Position numbers and translations under genes: made by a program | Part shown: positions 32,579-38,606 of the stretch, piece by piece | How positions within the stretch are numbered: the first letter of the stretch is position 1 | Layout of the letters: each line of letters begins with the position of its first letter | Notes under the pieces: generated by a model | Told to the model about the DNA's origin: nothing | Database searches by the model: none | The model's input: the letters and a program-made list of their open reading frames with translations, nothing else | Source: Clostridia bacterium | GTDB taxonomy: Bacteria; Bacillota; Clostridia; Christensenellales; Aristaeellaceae | DNA length: 38,606 bases | Reading direction: 5' to 3' | Assembly (NCBI GenBank): GCA_017476605.1 | Contig: JAFUZM010000331.1 | Span: 1 to 38,606, forward strand

Positions 32579-33319
32579 TCAGACACTCAGATGGTTCTCC
32601 ATGAGTACGGCAGTAATGATGTACATGACGATGGAGAAGAAAAGAGAAAAGACTCCCTGGACAAGGAAGAGGGTAATCTGCGTAAAATTGCTTCCTGGAA
32701 TAAGTGAAACGATTCTGTTCAGCAGGATGTTGATGAGAACAAAGAGAATGAAGGAAACGACAAGATTTGCTTTCTTCCCCTTCAGCAGGGAGGAGGAGAT
32801 CACATCCGCTAGGTAGGCACAGGTGATGATTCTCAGCCATCCTGAGATCAGGGAGAAGAGCAGGGCTGCCGCATTCTGGACGGTAAAAGTGAGGTCTTCA
32901 TTGATCGACTGCATTAAGCTGAGAAAGAGATCAATGATGCTTCTGTTGTACATGCTTAAAAGCAGATTGACATCAATGAGACCAAGAATGAAGAAAAAGG
33001 CACCGGCAAGCATCAGCGAAATGCCGCATTCCAGGACCTTGGCGCCCAGAATCTTAAAGCAGCTGTTGGGTGTCATGAGGAGCATGTATCCCTGCTTTGT
33101 ATTCATATCCTGATGCAGCATGATGACACTCAGAATACCCATGAGAGTGATACTTGTAACACCCAGCACAAAGAGCAGGGATGCGGTGATGGTGAACGTT
33201 TCCTCGGAGCGAATGGCGCATCCGATTAAAAAGGCAAGCTCAAGGACAAGCGTCAGGGCAACGATGATTCCCTTGGAGAAGAGCGACTTGCGCAGTTCGT
33301 ATTTTAACAGTTTTCCCAT
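32579..33319 (-). CDS. ABC transporter permease (ABC-2 type)
   Basis: This 246-residue protein has six hydrophobic segments and begins MGKLLKYELRKSLFSKG, the usual start of small ABC-2 permeases paired with YtrB-like ATPases. After the second segment comes an MLMTPNS-containing loop of the type seen in those permeases. Its ATG shares one base with the stop codon of the ATPase gene, showing tight coupling. The likely role is export of, or resistance to, peptides or cell-wall-active compounds, inferred from the GntR/YtrA-type operon layout. A terminator follows. Confidence 0.87.
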   Translation of the reverse strand: MGKLLKYELRKSLFSKGIIVALTLVLELAFLIGCAIRSEETFTITASLLFVLGVTSITLMGILSVIMLHQDMNTKQGYMLLMTPNSCFKILGAKVLECGISLMLAGAFFFILGLIDVNLLLSMYNRSIIDLFLSLMQSINEDLTFTVQNAAALLFSLISGWLRIITCAYLADVISSSLLKGKKANLVVSFILFVLINILLNRIVSLIPGSNFTQITLFLVQGVFSLFFSIVMYIITAVLMENHLSV

Positions 33320-34023
33320 TATTCTTTCGCCTCCACATGACCATAGATTTCGCGATAGCGATCTGCCATTGAGATTCCGTCTGTTTCGCGCATGGTTTCA
33401 AGATCCCGAACTTCGATCAGCCTGCCGTTATAGATGAAGACGGCCTGATCCGCAATGGCTTCCATTTCCTCAACCAGATGACTGGAGAGAAGGAGCAGAT
33501 TATCCGGTTTTGCAGCGAGAAGGATGCAGTTTCTGATTTCATCTCTTGCCAGCAGATCAATTCCGTTAAAGGGTTCATCCAGCATATAGACTTTGGCATC
33601 TCTTGAGAGGGTCAGTGCGATCTTCATTTTGGCAACCATACCGCTTGAGAGCGACGTGATTTTCTGCTTCTCCTCAAGATTCATTGAGGCAAGCATGTCA
33701 GAATAGTGGTTGTAGGAAAAATCCTCAAAGAAGTCTTCGTAATACCTGCCGGCATCACGAATGGTCATGTACGAATAGAAGTAAGGTTCTGTTGACATGT
33801 ATGCGATTTTTGCCCGGCTTGAAATATTGATTGGGGAATCCATGAACAGGACAGAGCCTGAGGTGGGCTTAATGAGTCCTGCAGCCATCTTCATCCATGT
33901 GGTCTTTCCGCTTCCGTTTGGTCCCAGCATCGCATAGATGTGACCTGCGTTAAGCGTCAGCGAAACATGGTCAACAGCTGTTTTGGAGCCGAAATTCTTT
34001 GTGAGTTCAATGCTTTTCAGCAT
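33319..34023 (-). CDS. ABC transporter ATP-binding protein (YtrB/BcrA-like)
   Basis: This 234-residue ATPase has Walker A GPNGSGKTT (about residues 34-42), a signature reduced to LSSGM in place of LSGGQ, Walker B VYMLDEPFNGID and the H-loop LLSSHLVEE. It would energise the neighbouring ABC-2 permease. ATG 34023 follows GGAGGA by about eight bases. It is the second gene of a GntR-ATPase-permease operon, 23 bases after the regulator, and is therefore expected to be repressed with it. Confidence 0.93.
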   Translation of the reverse strand: MLKSIELTKNFGSKTAVDHVSLTLNAGHIYAMLGPNGSGKTTWMKMAAGLIKPTSGSVLFMDSPINISSRAKIAYMSTEPYFYSYMTIRDAGRYYEDFFEDFSYNHYSDMLASMNLEEKQKITSLSSGMVAKMKIALTLSRDAKVYMLDEPFNGIDLLARDEIRNCILLAAKPDNLLLLSSHLVEEMEAIADQAVFIYNGRLIEVRDLETMRETDGISMADRYREIYGHVEAKE

Positions 34024-34046
34024 ATCGTGTTCCTCCTGTATGATTT

Positions 34047-34418
34047 TTAGCAGTCAACGCTGCTTTGGTTCACTCTGTTTTCAAGAATCTGAATGGCATC
34101 CTGTGCACTCATTCCGATTGCAGAGAGAGAGGTTAAAAACTGTTCAAGTGCATCCTTTGCCATGGAGGACCGCAATGCATCTATGAGTGCTGCATCCTCG
34201 GTGACATATGTTCCAAGACCGCGCTTTGTCTGGCAGATGCCCTGCCGTTCCAGCTCCTGATAAACACGGGCAGCCGTATTGGGATTGATCTTGTACTGAA
34301 GCGCCAGGTCACGTCCTCCAGGAAGCTTTGATCCTGGAGGGAGTTTGCCCGTGACGATTTCACTCTTGATGCGTTTTACAACCTGAGCCCAAATGGGACT
34401 CATGGAGTCAAAATCCAT
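34047..34418 (-). CDS. GntR-family repressor, YtrA subfamily
   Basis: This 123-residue regulator has an N-terminal winged helix (SPIWAQVVKRIKSEIVTGKL, then PGSKLPGGRDLALQYKINPNTAARVYQELE) and only a short helical tail, as in the YtrA subfamily, which lacks a large effector domain. ATG 34418 is behind AAAGGAGG; an upstream ATG at 34436 overlaps that site. It heads the operon with ABC genes, and a palindrome overlapping the operon promoter (34577-34600) is the obvious binding site. The signal is probably a cell-envelope antibiotic or stress in analogy to YtrA-type systems, which is inference. Confidence 0.93.
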   Translation of the reverse strand: MDFDSMSPIWAQVVKRIKSEIVTGKLPPGSKLPGGRDLALQYKINPNTAARVYQELERQGICQTKRGLGTYVTEDAALIDALRSSMAKDALEQFLTSLSAIGMSAQDAIQILENRVNQSSVDC

Positions 34419-34576
34419 GACAATTCCTCCTTTCATGGGATTCTCGGAAAAATACAGCGATCTTCACTCTTTTACATTGCCTTGTGCCGGACAGTCATCA
34501 AGCAATTGTCCATCTGAAAGGACAAGAATGCTGCGAAAACTGAGAATGACGAGATGTTCAAAAATGAAGGAGAATC

Positions 34577-34600
34577 GGTGTACTGCATGAATAGTACACC
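34577..34600. promoter_or_regulatory. probable operator of the GntR/YtrA repressor
   Basis: GGTGTACT (34577-34584) and AGTACACC (34593-34600) form a perfect inverted repeat around eight bases. It covers the whole -10 element of the minus-strand promoter, so bound repressor would block RNA polymerase. GTGTA/TACAC arms are of the kind described for YtrA-type regulators. Confidence 0.75.
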
Positions 34601-34619
34601 ACTGCACTAGAACTGTCAA
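34591..34619 (-). promoter_or_regulatory. promoter of the GntR/ABC operon
   Basis: On the minus strand a consensus TTGACA (34614-34619) is exactly 17 bp from TACTAT (34591-34596). Transcription would start near 34584, giving a leader of about 165 bases with no recognised gene; it holds only a small TTGTCC/GGACAA stem. Confidence 0.8.
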
Positions 34620-34723
34620 TCCCTTTTTTTGATTTTTTCTGATTTCTTTGCAGGATTTACCGCTTGACGATCAGGATTCCTGCTCATTTGCAAAAGAAAA
34701 GGCTGTGATCCTTTCCCTGTACC

Positions 34724-34753
34724 TTGACAAAGCCCCTATGTATCTTTTACAAT
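34724..34753 (+). promoter_or_regulatory. promoter upstream of the second GNAT gene
   Basis: TTGACA (34724-34729) is 18 bp from TACAAT (34748-34753). The leader would be about 210 bases; nothing else was recognised in the stretch 34620-34971. Confidence 0.5.
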
Positions 34754-34971
34754 CTCCTTACTTTTATAGGCCAATGTCAAAAATCAAAAAGGACGAGGCA
34801 TCCGAAAACTGCCGGACGGGAAACAATGGAAACAGCCATCTTTCATAGCATTTCTCTGATTGAATCCATTGAAAAGAGAATGTAGCAGTGCAGTTTTGGG
34901 CGTTAAGTCCATGGGCAGAAAAACATATGTCATTCATGCAGAAGTTGGATTTTGCAGTAAAGGAGACACTA

Positions 34972-35457
34972 ATGGAAGTTCGAAAGTATCAGGCCGATGA
35001 CATTCCGCAGATGATTGAAATATGGAATCAGGTCGTAGAGGATGGAGAAGCATTTCCTCAGGAAGAGAACCTCAATATTGAAACAGGTACAGAGTTTTTT
35101 GCACAGCAAACCTATACCGGGGTGGCTTCTGAGGATGGTCAGATCTATGGACTGTATATTCTTCATCCGAATAATATCGGCAGATGTGGGCACATTGGCA
35201 ATGCCAGCTATGCGGTCCTGAAAGAAAGCAGAGGCGAGCATATCGGTGAAAAACTGGTAAAGGACTGCATGATGAAAGCCGGACAGTTTGGATTTCGGCT
35301 CATTCAGTTCAATGCGGTTGTCGAATCCAATACGCATGCAAGGCATTTGTATGAACGCCTGGGATTTCAGCTTCTCGGGACGATTCCGGGAGGATTCCGA
35401 ATGAAAGATGGACATTATGAAAACATCTGTCTCTATTACTATGAGGTGCACGCATGA
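34972..35457 (+). CDS. GNAT-family N-acetyltransferase
   Basis: This 161-residue protein begins MEVRKYQADDIPQMIEIWNQVV, a common start of GNAT enzymes in Clostridia, and contains the AcCoA loop ESRGEHIGEKLVKD (R/G-x-x-G-x-G-like: RGEHIG) followed by NAVVESNTHARHLYERLGFQLLGTIPGGF. This arrangement resembles phosphinothricin/L-amino-acid acetyltransferase-like members, but the substrate is unknown. ATG 34972 follows AAGGAG. The open frame continues upstream to a GTG at 34888, but that part has no good ribosome site. It is monocistronic with a promoter (34724-34753) and a terminator right after the stop. Confidence 0.9.
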   Translation: MEVRKYQADDIPQMIEIWNQVVEDGEAFPQEENLNIETGTEFFAQQTYTGVASEDGQIYGLYILHPNNIGRCGHIGNASYAVLKESRGEHIGEKLVKDCMMKAGQFGFRLIQFNAVVESNTHARHLYERLGFQLLGTIPGGFRMKDGHYENICLYYYEVHA

Positions 35458-35458
35458 T

Positions 35459-35486
35459 CGCCCGGCCAGATCCGGGCGTTTTCTTT
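35459..35486 (+). terminator. terminator of the GNAT gene
   Basis: CGCCCGG (35459-35465) pairs with CCGGGCG (35472-35478), followed by TTTTCTTT. Confidence 0.85.
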
Positions 35487-35592
35487 ATTCTGCCGCGGAT
35501 GCTGCGGTGTGATATTGCTTTATGCCATTTCTGTAACGAACACTTTGAGTATGGAGGAAAATTTGGGGGTGTTCAGACAGAGAGAATCGGGG

Positions 35593-35598
35593 TATAAT
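35593..35598 (+). promoter_or_regulatory. -10 element of the mgtE promoter
   Basis: A perfect TATAAT lies about 200 bases upstream of mgtE; the -35 (TGTTCA at 35570-35575) is weak. A start near 35605 would give a leader of about 190 bases, which contains the short ORF and stems listed next. The gene-free stretch 35458-35794 holds nothing else recognised. Confidence 0.5.
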
Positions 35599-35633
35599 GG
35601 GTTTGCCCATGTAAAGTGATGAAATGAGAGGTG

Positions 35634-35708
35634 AGACAAGTGGACGGTCAGGACAGTACAGGTCATGAATGCACCGAGATACCACCGGATAAGCTTGTCT
35701 TATCTCGG
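35634..35708 (+). promoter_or_regulatory. mgtE leader with competing stems
   Basis: Three pairings share the same right-hand bases: AGACAAG (35634-35640) with CTTGTCT (35694-35700); GATAAG (35688-35693) with CTTATC (35699-35704); and CCGAGATA (35674-35681) with TATCTCGG (35701-35708). The first and third could coexist as a pseudoknot; the second excludes both. No M-box consensus is visible. Confidence 0.5.
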
Positions 35709-35726
35709 ATGTCACGGTTCAGATGA
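35640..35726 (+). CDS. short leader ORF upstream of mgtE (28 codons)
   Basis: A GTG at 35640 opens a 28-codon frame ending in TGA at 35724-35726. The GAGGTGA at 35628-35634 is a seven-base match to the anti-Shine-Dalgarno sequence at good distance, unusually strong for a chance ORF. The peptide has acidic residues early (D2, D5, E10, E13), then I-P-P-D at 14-17, and a basic end with several arginines. Codons 12-23 form the competing stems of the leader, so ribosome movement would decide which stem forms. It ends 69 bases before mgtE and is in another frame. No homologue is known to me; enterobacterial mgtL, a proline-rich leader peptide before a Mg2+ transporter, is an analogy only. Confidence 0.5.
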   Translation: MDGQDSTGHECTEIPPDKLVLSRMSRFR

Positions 35727-35794
35727 TCCTTGTATGCGGCCTATACCAATACGACAGTGGGCGTAACTGTTGAAAGATTGGGAGGGAATGCGAC

Positions 35795-37219
35795 GTGGAC
35801 GATAATGAAGAAAGGGTCGAACAAGAAGAGGAAGAAAAGATGGAGCGTCCGGATTACGCAGAAGAAATATCGCAGATGCTGTACAGTGATCTCGATCTTC
35901 GCGAAAAGAAGGAACGACTCGAAAACTATCATGCCAATGACATAGCGGATGTTCTTCCGCTTTTAACCAAGGAAAAACGTCTGAGGATGTACCGCATTCT
36001 TGGACCGGAAGCGGTTGCCGAGATCTTTGCTTATTTGGATGATCCCGCAGAGTACGTGGCTGAACTGGACGTAGAGAAGGCTGCGGACATCGTCGAAAGC
36101 ATGGACGCGGATGATGCCGTTGATTTCCTTGAGGATCTGGATACCGAGCAGCAGGACGCGATTCTTGCTCGAATGGATGAGGACAGCCGGCGCGATATTA
36201 ATCTGATTCAGTCCTATGATGAGGATGAAATCGGCAGCAAGATGACGACCAACTACATTGCCATTACAAGAGGGTTTTCCGTCAAGCAGGCAATGCGGGC
36301 ACTGGTCCGTCAGGCAGCTGAAAATGACAATTTGCAGACCATTTATGTTCTCAATCGGGATCAAACCTTTTATGGGGCGATTCCGCTCAAGGATCTCATC
36401 CGGGCGCGTGAATTCGATGACCTGGATGAGCTGATCACAACATCCTATCCCTATGTGTATGATTATGAAACGGTCAGCGAGTGCATAGAGGAACTGAAAG
36501 ATTACAGTGAGGACTCCATACCGGTTCTCAGCCGGGAGAAAAAACTGCTGGGTGTTATTACCAGCCAGGACCTCGTCGAGGTTGTCGATGAGGAAATGGG
36601 CGAGGATTATGTCAAACTGGCAGGTCTTACTGAAGAAGAGGATTTAAACGAACCGTTGCTGCAGAGCATGAAAAAGCGCATCACATGGCTGGCCATTCTT
36701 ATGGCACTCGGCCTTGTCGTCAGCTCGGTTGTTGCTGTTTTTGAACCGGTCATGTCTGCACTCACAATCCTGGTAGCGTTCCAGTCACTGGTTCTTGCGA
36801 TGGCCGGAAACTGCGGGACGCAGTCTTTGGCAGTGACCATCCGCGTTTTGTCGGATGAGGAACTGGCTGCATGGCAAAAAGTGAAACTGATCGTGAAAGA
36901 GGGAAGGGTCGGACTTTGCAATGGTCTCGTCCTTGGAGTACTGGCGGTGCTCTTCTGCGGTCTGTACATTCATTTTGGGAAACAGATGGCCTGGGGTAGT
37001 TCCTTCCAGATTTCCATGTGCATCGGAGCTGCGCTGGTACTGGCGATGTTCATCTCCGGTGTTAGCGGAACGGTGATTCCCATGTTTTTCAGCAGGATTC
37101 ATGTTGATCCTGCCGTGGCATCCGGTCCGCTGATAACAACAGTCAATGACCTTGTTGCCGTCATAAGCTATTATGGACTGGCGTGGGTGTTCCTGATTCA
37201 CTTCATGCATCTTGCGTAA
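35795..37219 (+). CDS. mgtE: magnesium transporter MgtE
   Basis: This 474-residue Mg2+ channel has the full layout: a superhelical N domain (about 20-130, acidic), a tandem CBS pair (about 140-265) that senses cytosolic Mg2+, a connecting helix and five membrane segments from about residue 285. Pore signatures are GNCGTQSLAVTIR (from G338) and ASGPLITTVNDLVAVISYYG (from A442), in which D452 fits the pore aspartate of the Thermus protein. The start is GTG at 35795, nine bases after GGAGG. A structured leader with a short ORF precedes it and a strong terminator follows. Confidence 0.95.
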   Translation: MDDNEERVEQEEEEKMERPDYAEEISQMLYSDLDLREKKERLENYHANDIADVLPLLTKEKRLRMYRILGPEAVAEIFAYLDDPAEYVAELDVEKAADIVESMDADDAVDFLEDLDTEQQDAILARMDEDSRRDINLIQSYDEDEIGSKMTTNYIAITRGFSVKQAMRALVRQAAENDNLQTIYVLNRDQTFYGAIPLKDLIRAREFDDLDELITTSYPYVYDYETVSECIEELKDYSEDSIPVLSREKKLLGVITSQDLVEVVDEEMGEDYVKLAGLTEEEDLNEPLLQSMKKRITWLAILMALGLVVSSVVAVFEPVMSALTILVAFQSLVLAMAGNCGTQSLAVTIRVLSDEELAAWQKVKLIVKEGRVGLCNGLVLGVLAVLFCGLYIHFGKQMAWGSSFQISMCIGAALVLAMFISGVSGTVIPMFFSRIHVDPAVASGPLITTVNDLVAVISYYGLAWVFLIHFMHLA

Positions 37220-37223
37220 TCTG

Positions 37224-37254
37224 ACCCGTCTTCATTTTTTTGAAGACGGGTTTT
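37224..37254 (+). terminator. terminator of mgtE
   Basis: ACCCGTCTTCA (37224-37234) pairs with TGAAGACGGGT (37241-37251) around T6, and the downstream arm runs into a T4 tract. Confidence 0.92.
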
Positions 37255-37292
37255 CTGCATTTCACATTTCAGCAATAAAATCTGAATGTCCA

Positions 37293-37321
37293 TTGCTTTT
37301 TAAAGTGCGGATGATTATAAT
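37293..37321 (+). promoter_or_regulatory. promoter of the AAA/DUF234 gene
   Basis: TTGCTT (37293-37298) is 17 bp from a perfect TATAAT (37316-37321). The predicted start, near 37328, falls on the first base of the palindrome described next. Confidence 0.6.
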
Positions 37322-37327
37322 GAATCT

Positions 37328-37374
37328 ACCGAAATTGATTTCGGTGAAACGTGTTTCGGCAAAATCGATTTCGA
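37328..37374. repeat. palindrome plus three TTTCG repeats at 15-bp spacing
   Basis: ACCGAAAT (37328-37335) and ATTTCGGT (37338-37345) form a perfect palindrome with a TG centre. TTTCGG recurs at 37339 and 37354 and as TTTCGA at 37369, exactly 15 bp apart. A second small palindrome, GAAACGTGTTTC, joins the first two copies. The position between promoter and start codon suggests an operator or a target of the downstream protein. Confidence 0.7.
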
Positions 37375-37394
37375 ATAAAAGGGAAGTGATCGTG

Positions 37395-38606
37395 ATGGTA
37401 CATTTCAGAGGCCGGACAAAGGAGCTAATGCTTCTTGATCGCAAGTTTGAGCAAAACGGCTTTGTTATGACCGTTCTATACGGCAGACGCAGGATAGGGA
37501 AAACCACGCTTATCAATAAGTTCATACATGAGCATGACTGCCGTCATATTTCCTTCACTGCTGTTGAGAGGGAAGAAAAGGAGCTGCTGTCCATGATGAC
37601 AGAGTCGGTCCTGATGGCGCTGTCTCCGGATATGGCCGGCAATATCCATTTTAACAGCTTCGAAAGTCTCTTTGATTTCGTTGGGACAAGGGCTCAGGAA
37701 GAGCGGATCATCTTTTTCATTGACGAATATCCCTATCTGGCAAAGCAGTGCTCATATATTCAGTCCGTTCTTCAGAAAGTGATTGATACCAAATGGGAAA
37801 ATGGCAATCTGTTCTTTATCATTTGCGGTTCTCTCGTCAGCTTCATGAAGGATGAAGTGCTTGCGGAATCAGCGCCACTGCATGGACGGAGCAACCTTGA
37901 GCTAAAACTTCGACCACTCAATTATCTTGAAACCGCAGAATTCCTTGATGGATATTCATTCGAAGAAAAAGCCATATGTTATGGTCTCACGGGTGGTGTG
38001 GCAAAATACATTGAGCAGTTTGACACACGGCTTAATCTTGAAGAGAATGTGATCAATCAGTTTTATTCCATTGGCGGATATTTTTCAGAGGAACAGGTAA
38101 AGACCGTTGTAACAAGCGATAAGCAAAACCCCGCTCTCTATAACAGCATCATCTCCGCCGTTGCAACGGGACATACAAAAAACGGAGAAATCGCCTCCTG
38201 CATTGGCGTGGATGAAGTGACATATCCTTTGAAGATATTGGTCAACGCTGAAATACTCGAGAAAAGGATAGCATCCGGCAAGCCATATTATGTTCTGAAT
38301 GACAGCATGCTGGAGTTTTGGTTTAGATATGTAAACAGAGCATCCAGCCTGATTAACGCAGGAAATGGAGAAGCATTCTATCACGCCTATGTGAAAGAAC
38401 ACCTGCATGATTTCATGGGAAAAGTGTTTGAAAAAATGGCAAAAACATATCTTTTTATCCATGTTGGACAGGGCGATGTTCCAGTAGTAACGGATATCAC
38501 AGAATATCAAAACATCATCCTGAACGATAAAAGAGAAAAGAAACAGATCGAGATCGACGTGCTGGGAAAAAATGATAAGGATATCCTGCTGGTTGGAGAA
38601 TGCAAA
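37395..38606 (+). CDS. AAA ATPase with C-terminal DUF234/PD-(D/E)XK region (3' end off window)
   Basis: The frame stays open for 404 codons to the right edge. The N-terminal part is an archaeal-type (PF01637-like) ATPase: FRGRTKEL, Walker A GRRRIGKTTL (K36), Walker B IIFFIDEYPYL (D110/E111), the ICGSLVSFM sensor strand and LRPLNYLETAEFL. A winged-helix region follows (about 235-310), and then a DUF234 domain: YVLNDSMLEFWFRYV, FEKMAK, and at the very end IEIDVLG...LLVGECK, the D...ExK arrangement of a PD-(D/E)XK nuclease. The start ATG at 37395 follows AAAGGGAAG. Cellular role of the family is unclear to me; the repeats before it suggest autoregulation. Confidence 0.9.
   Translation, partial: MVHFRGRTKELMLLDRKFEQNGFVMTVLYGRRRIGKTTLINKFIHEHDCRHISFTAVEREEKELLSMMTESVLMALSPDMAGNIHFNSFESLFDFVGTRAQEERIIFFIDEYPYLAKQCSYIQSVLQKVIDTKWENGNLFFIICGSLVSFMKDEVLAESAPLHGRSNLELKLRPLNYLETAEFLDGYSFEEKAICYGLTGGVAKYIEQFDTRLNLEENVINQFYSIGGYFSEEQVKTVVTSDKQNPALYNSIISAVATGHTKNGEIASCIGVDEVTYPLKILVNAEILEKRIASGKPYYVLNDSMLEFWFRYVNRASSLINAGNGEAFYHAYVKEHLHDFMGKVFEKMAKTYLFIHVGQGDVPVVTDITEYQNIILNDKREKKQIEIDVLGKNDKDILLVGECK

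Noticed and set aside
34888-34971. N-terminal extension of the GNAT gene from GTG 34888
   Set aside because: The ATG at 34972 has AAGGAG and gives the family's usual N-terminus; the extension shows no family similarity.
35600-35794. M-box magnesium riboswitch before mgtE
   Set aside because: The expected conserved core was not found by eye; AGGTGAGA at 35629-35636 is better explained as a ribosome binding site. A covariance search would settle it.

Overview
The window looks like a chromosomal segment of an anaerobic, low-to-mid G+C Gram-positive bacterium of the class Clostridia. Reasons: strong AGGAGG-type ribosome binding sites on almost every gene, an oxygen-sensitive glycyl-radical enzyme with its radical-SAM activase, a DUF1858 protein, a BMP-type nucleoside transporter, a YtrA-type GntR/ABC operon, the polyphosphate-polymerase-domain/DUF4956/Cthe_2159 trio, and threonine-proline linkers (TNTP repeats) in secreted proteins. 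Exported proteins here carry plain type I signal peptides rather than lipoboxes. A Christensenellales-like organism is a guess only. No rRNA, tRNA, prophage, insertion sequence or CRISPR array was found.

Layout. 1-4.7 kb: a nucleoside/simple-sugar ABC transporter ATPase (cut by the left edge) and a BMP-family binding protein, both on the minus strand, with a plus-strand yjjI-yjjW pair between them. 4.8-7 kb: a DUF1858 protein, a small possible remnant gene and a membrane-anchored SGNH-like protein. 7-11.4 kb: recQ, a GT-C-type membrane protein and a lone eutH. 11.6-13.8 kb: a Na/phosphate cotransporter with PhoU domain plus a tiny overlapping acidic gene. 14.1-18.4 kb (minus): an esterase, then a VTC-domain / DUF4956 / carbohydrate-binding Cthe_2159 operon. 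18.8-29.6 kb (plus): two paralogous secreted SH3b proteins flanking a third small secreted protein, a GH3 glycosidase, a charged helical protein, a 1391-residue UvrD-like helicase with large extra domains at both ends, and a MATE exporter. 29.6-32.5 kb: a conserved 61-residue protein, a GNAT, a MutT-like Nudix, a YdcF-family protein and a nucleoside deoxyribosyltransferase-Nudix fusion. 32.6-34.6 kb (minus): GntR/ABC ATPase/ABC permease with a palindromic operator on its promoter. 34.7-38.6 kb (plus): a GNAT, mgtE behind a leader containing a short ORF and competing hairpins, and an AAA ATPase/DUF234 gene (cut by the right edge) behind a 15-bp repeat array.

The most interesting points are: (1) the mgtE leader, which is not a recognisable M-box but has a 28-codon ORF with a near-perfect Shine-Dalgarno and mutually exclusive stems inside it; (2) the helicase with a roughly 390-residue unknown N-terminal region and a C-terminal Rossmann/methyltransferase-like domain; (3) the deoxyribosyltransferase-Nudix fusion; (4) yjjIW placed inside a nucleoside-transport locus, echoing its position beside the deo genes in E. 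coli; (5) the TTTCGG repeats before the DUF234 ATPase. All functions are inferred from sequence alone; no database search was possible.
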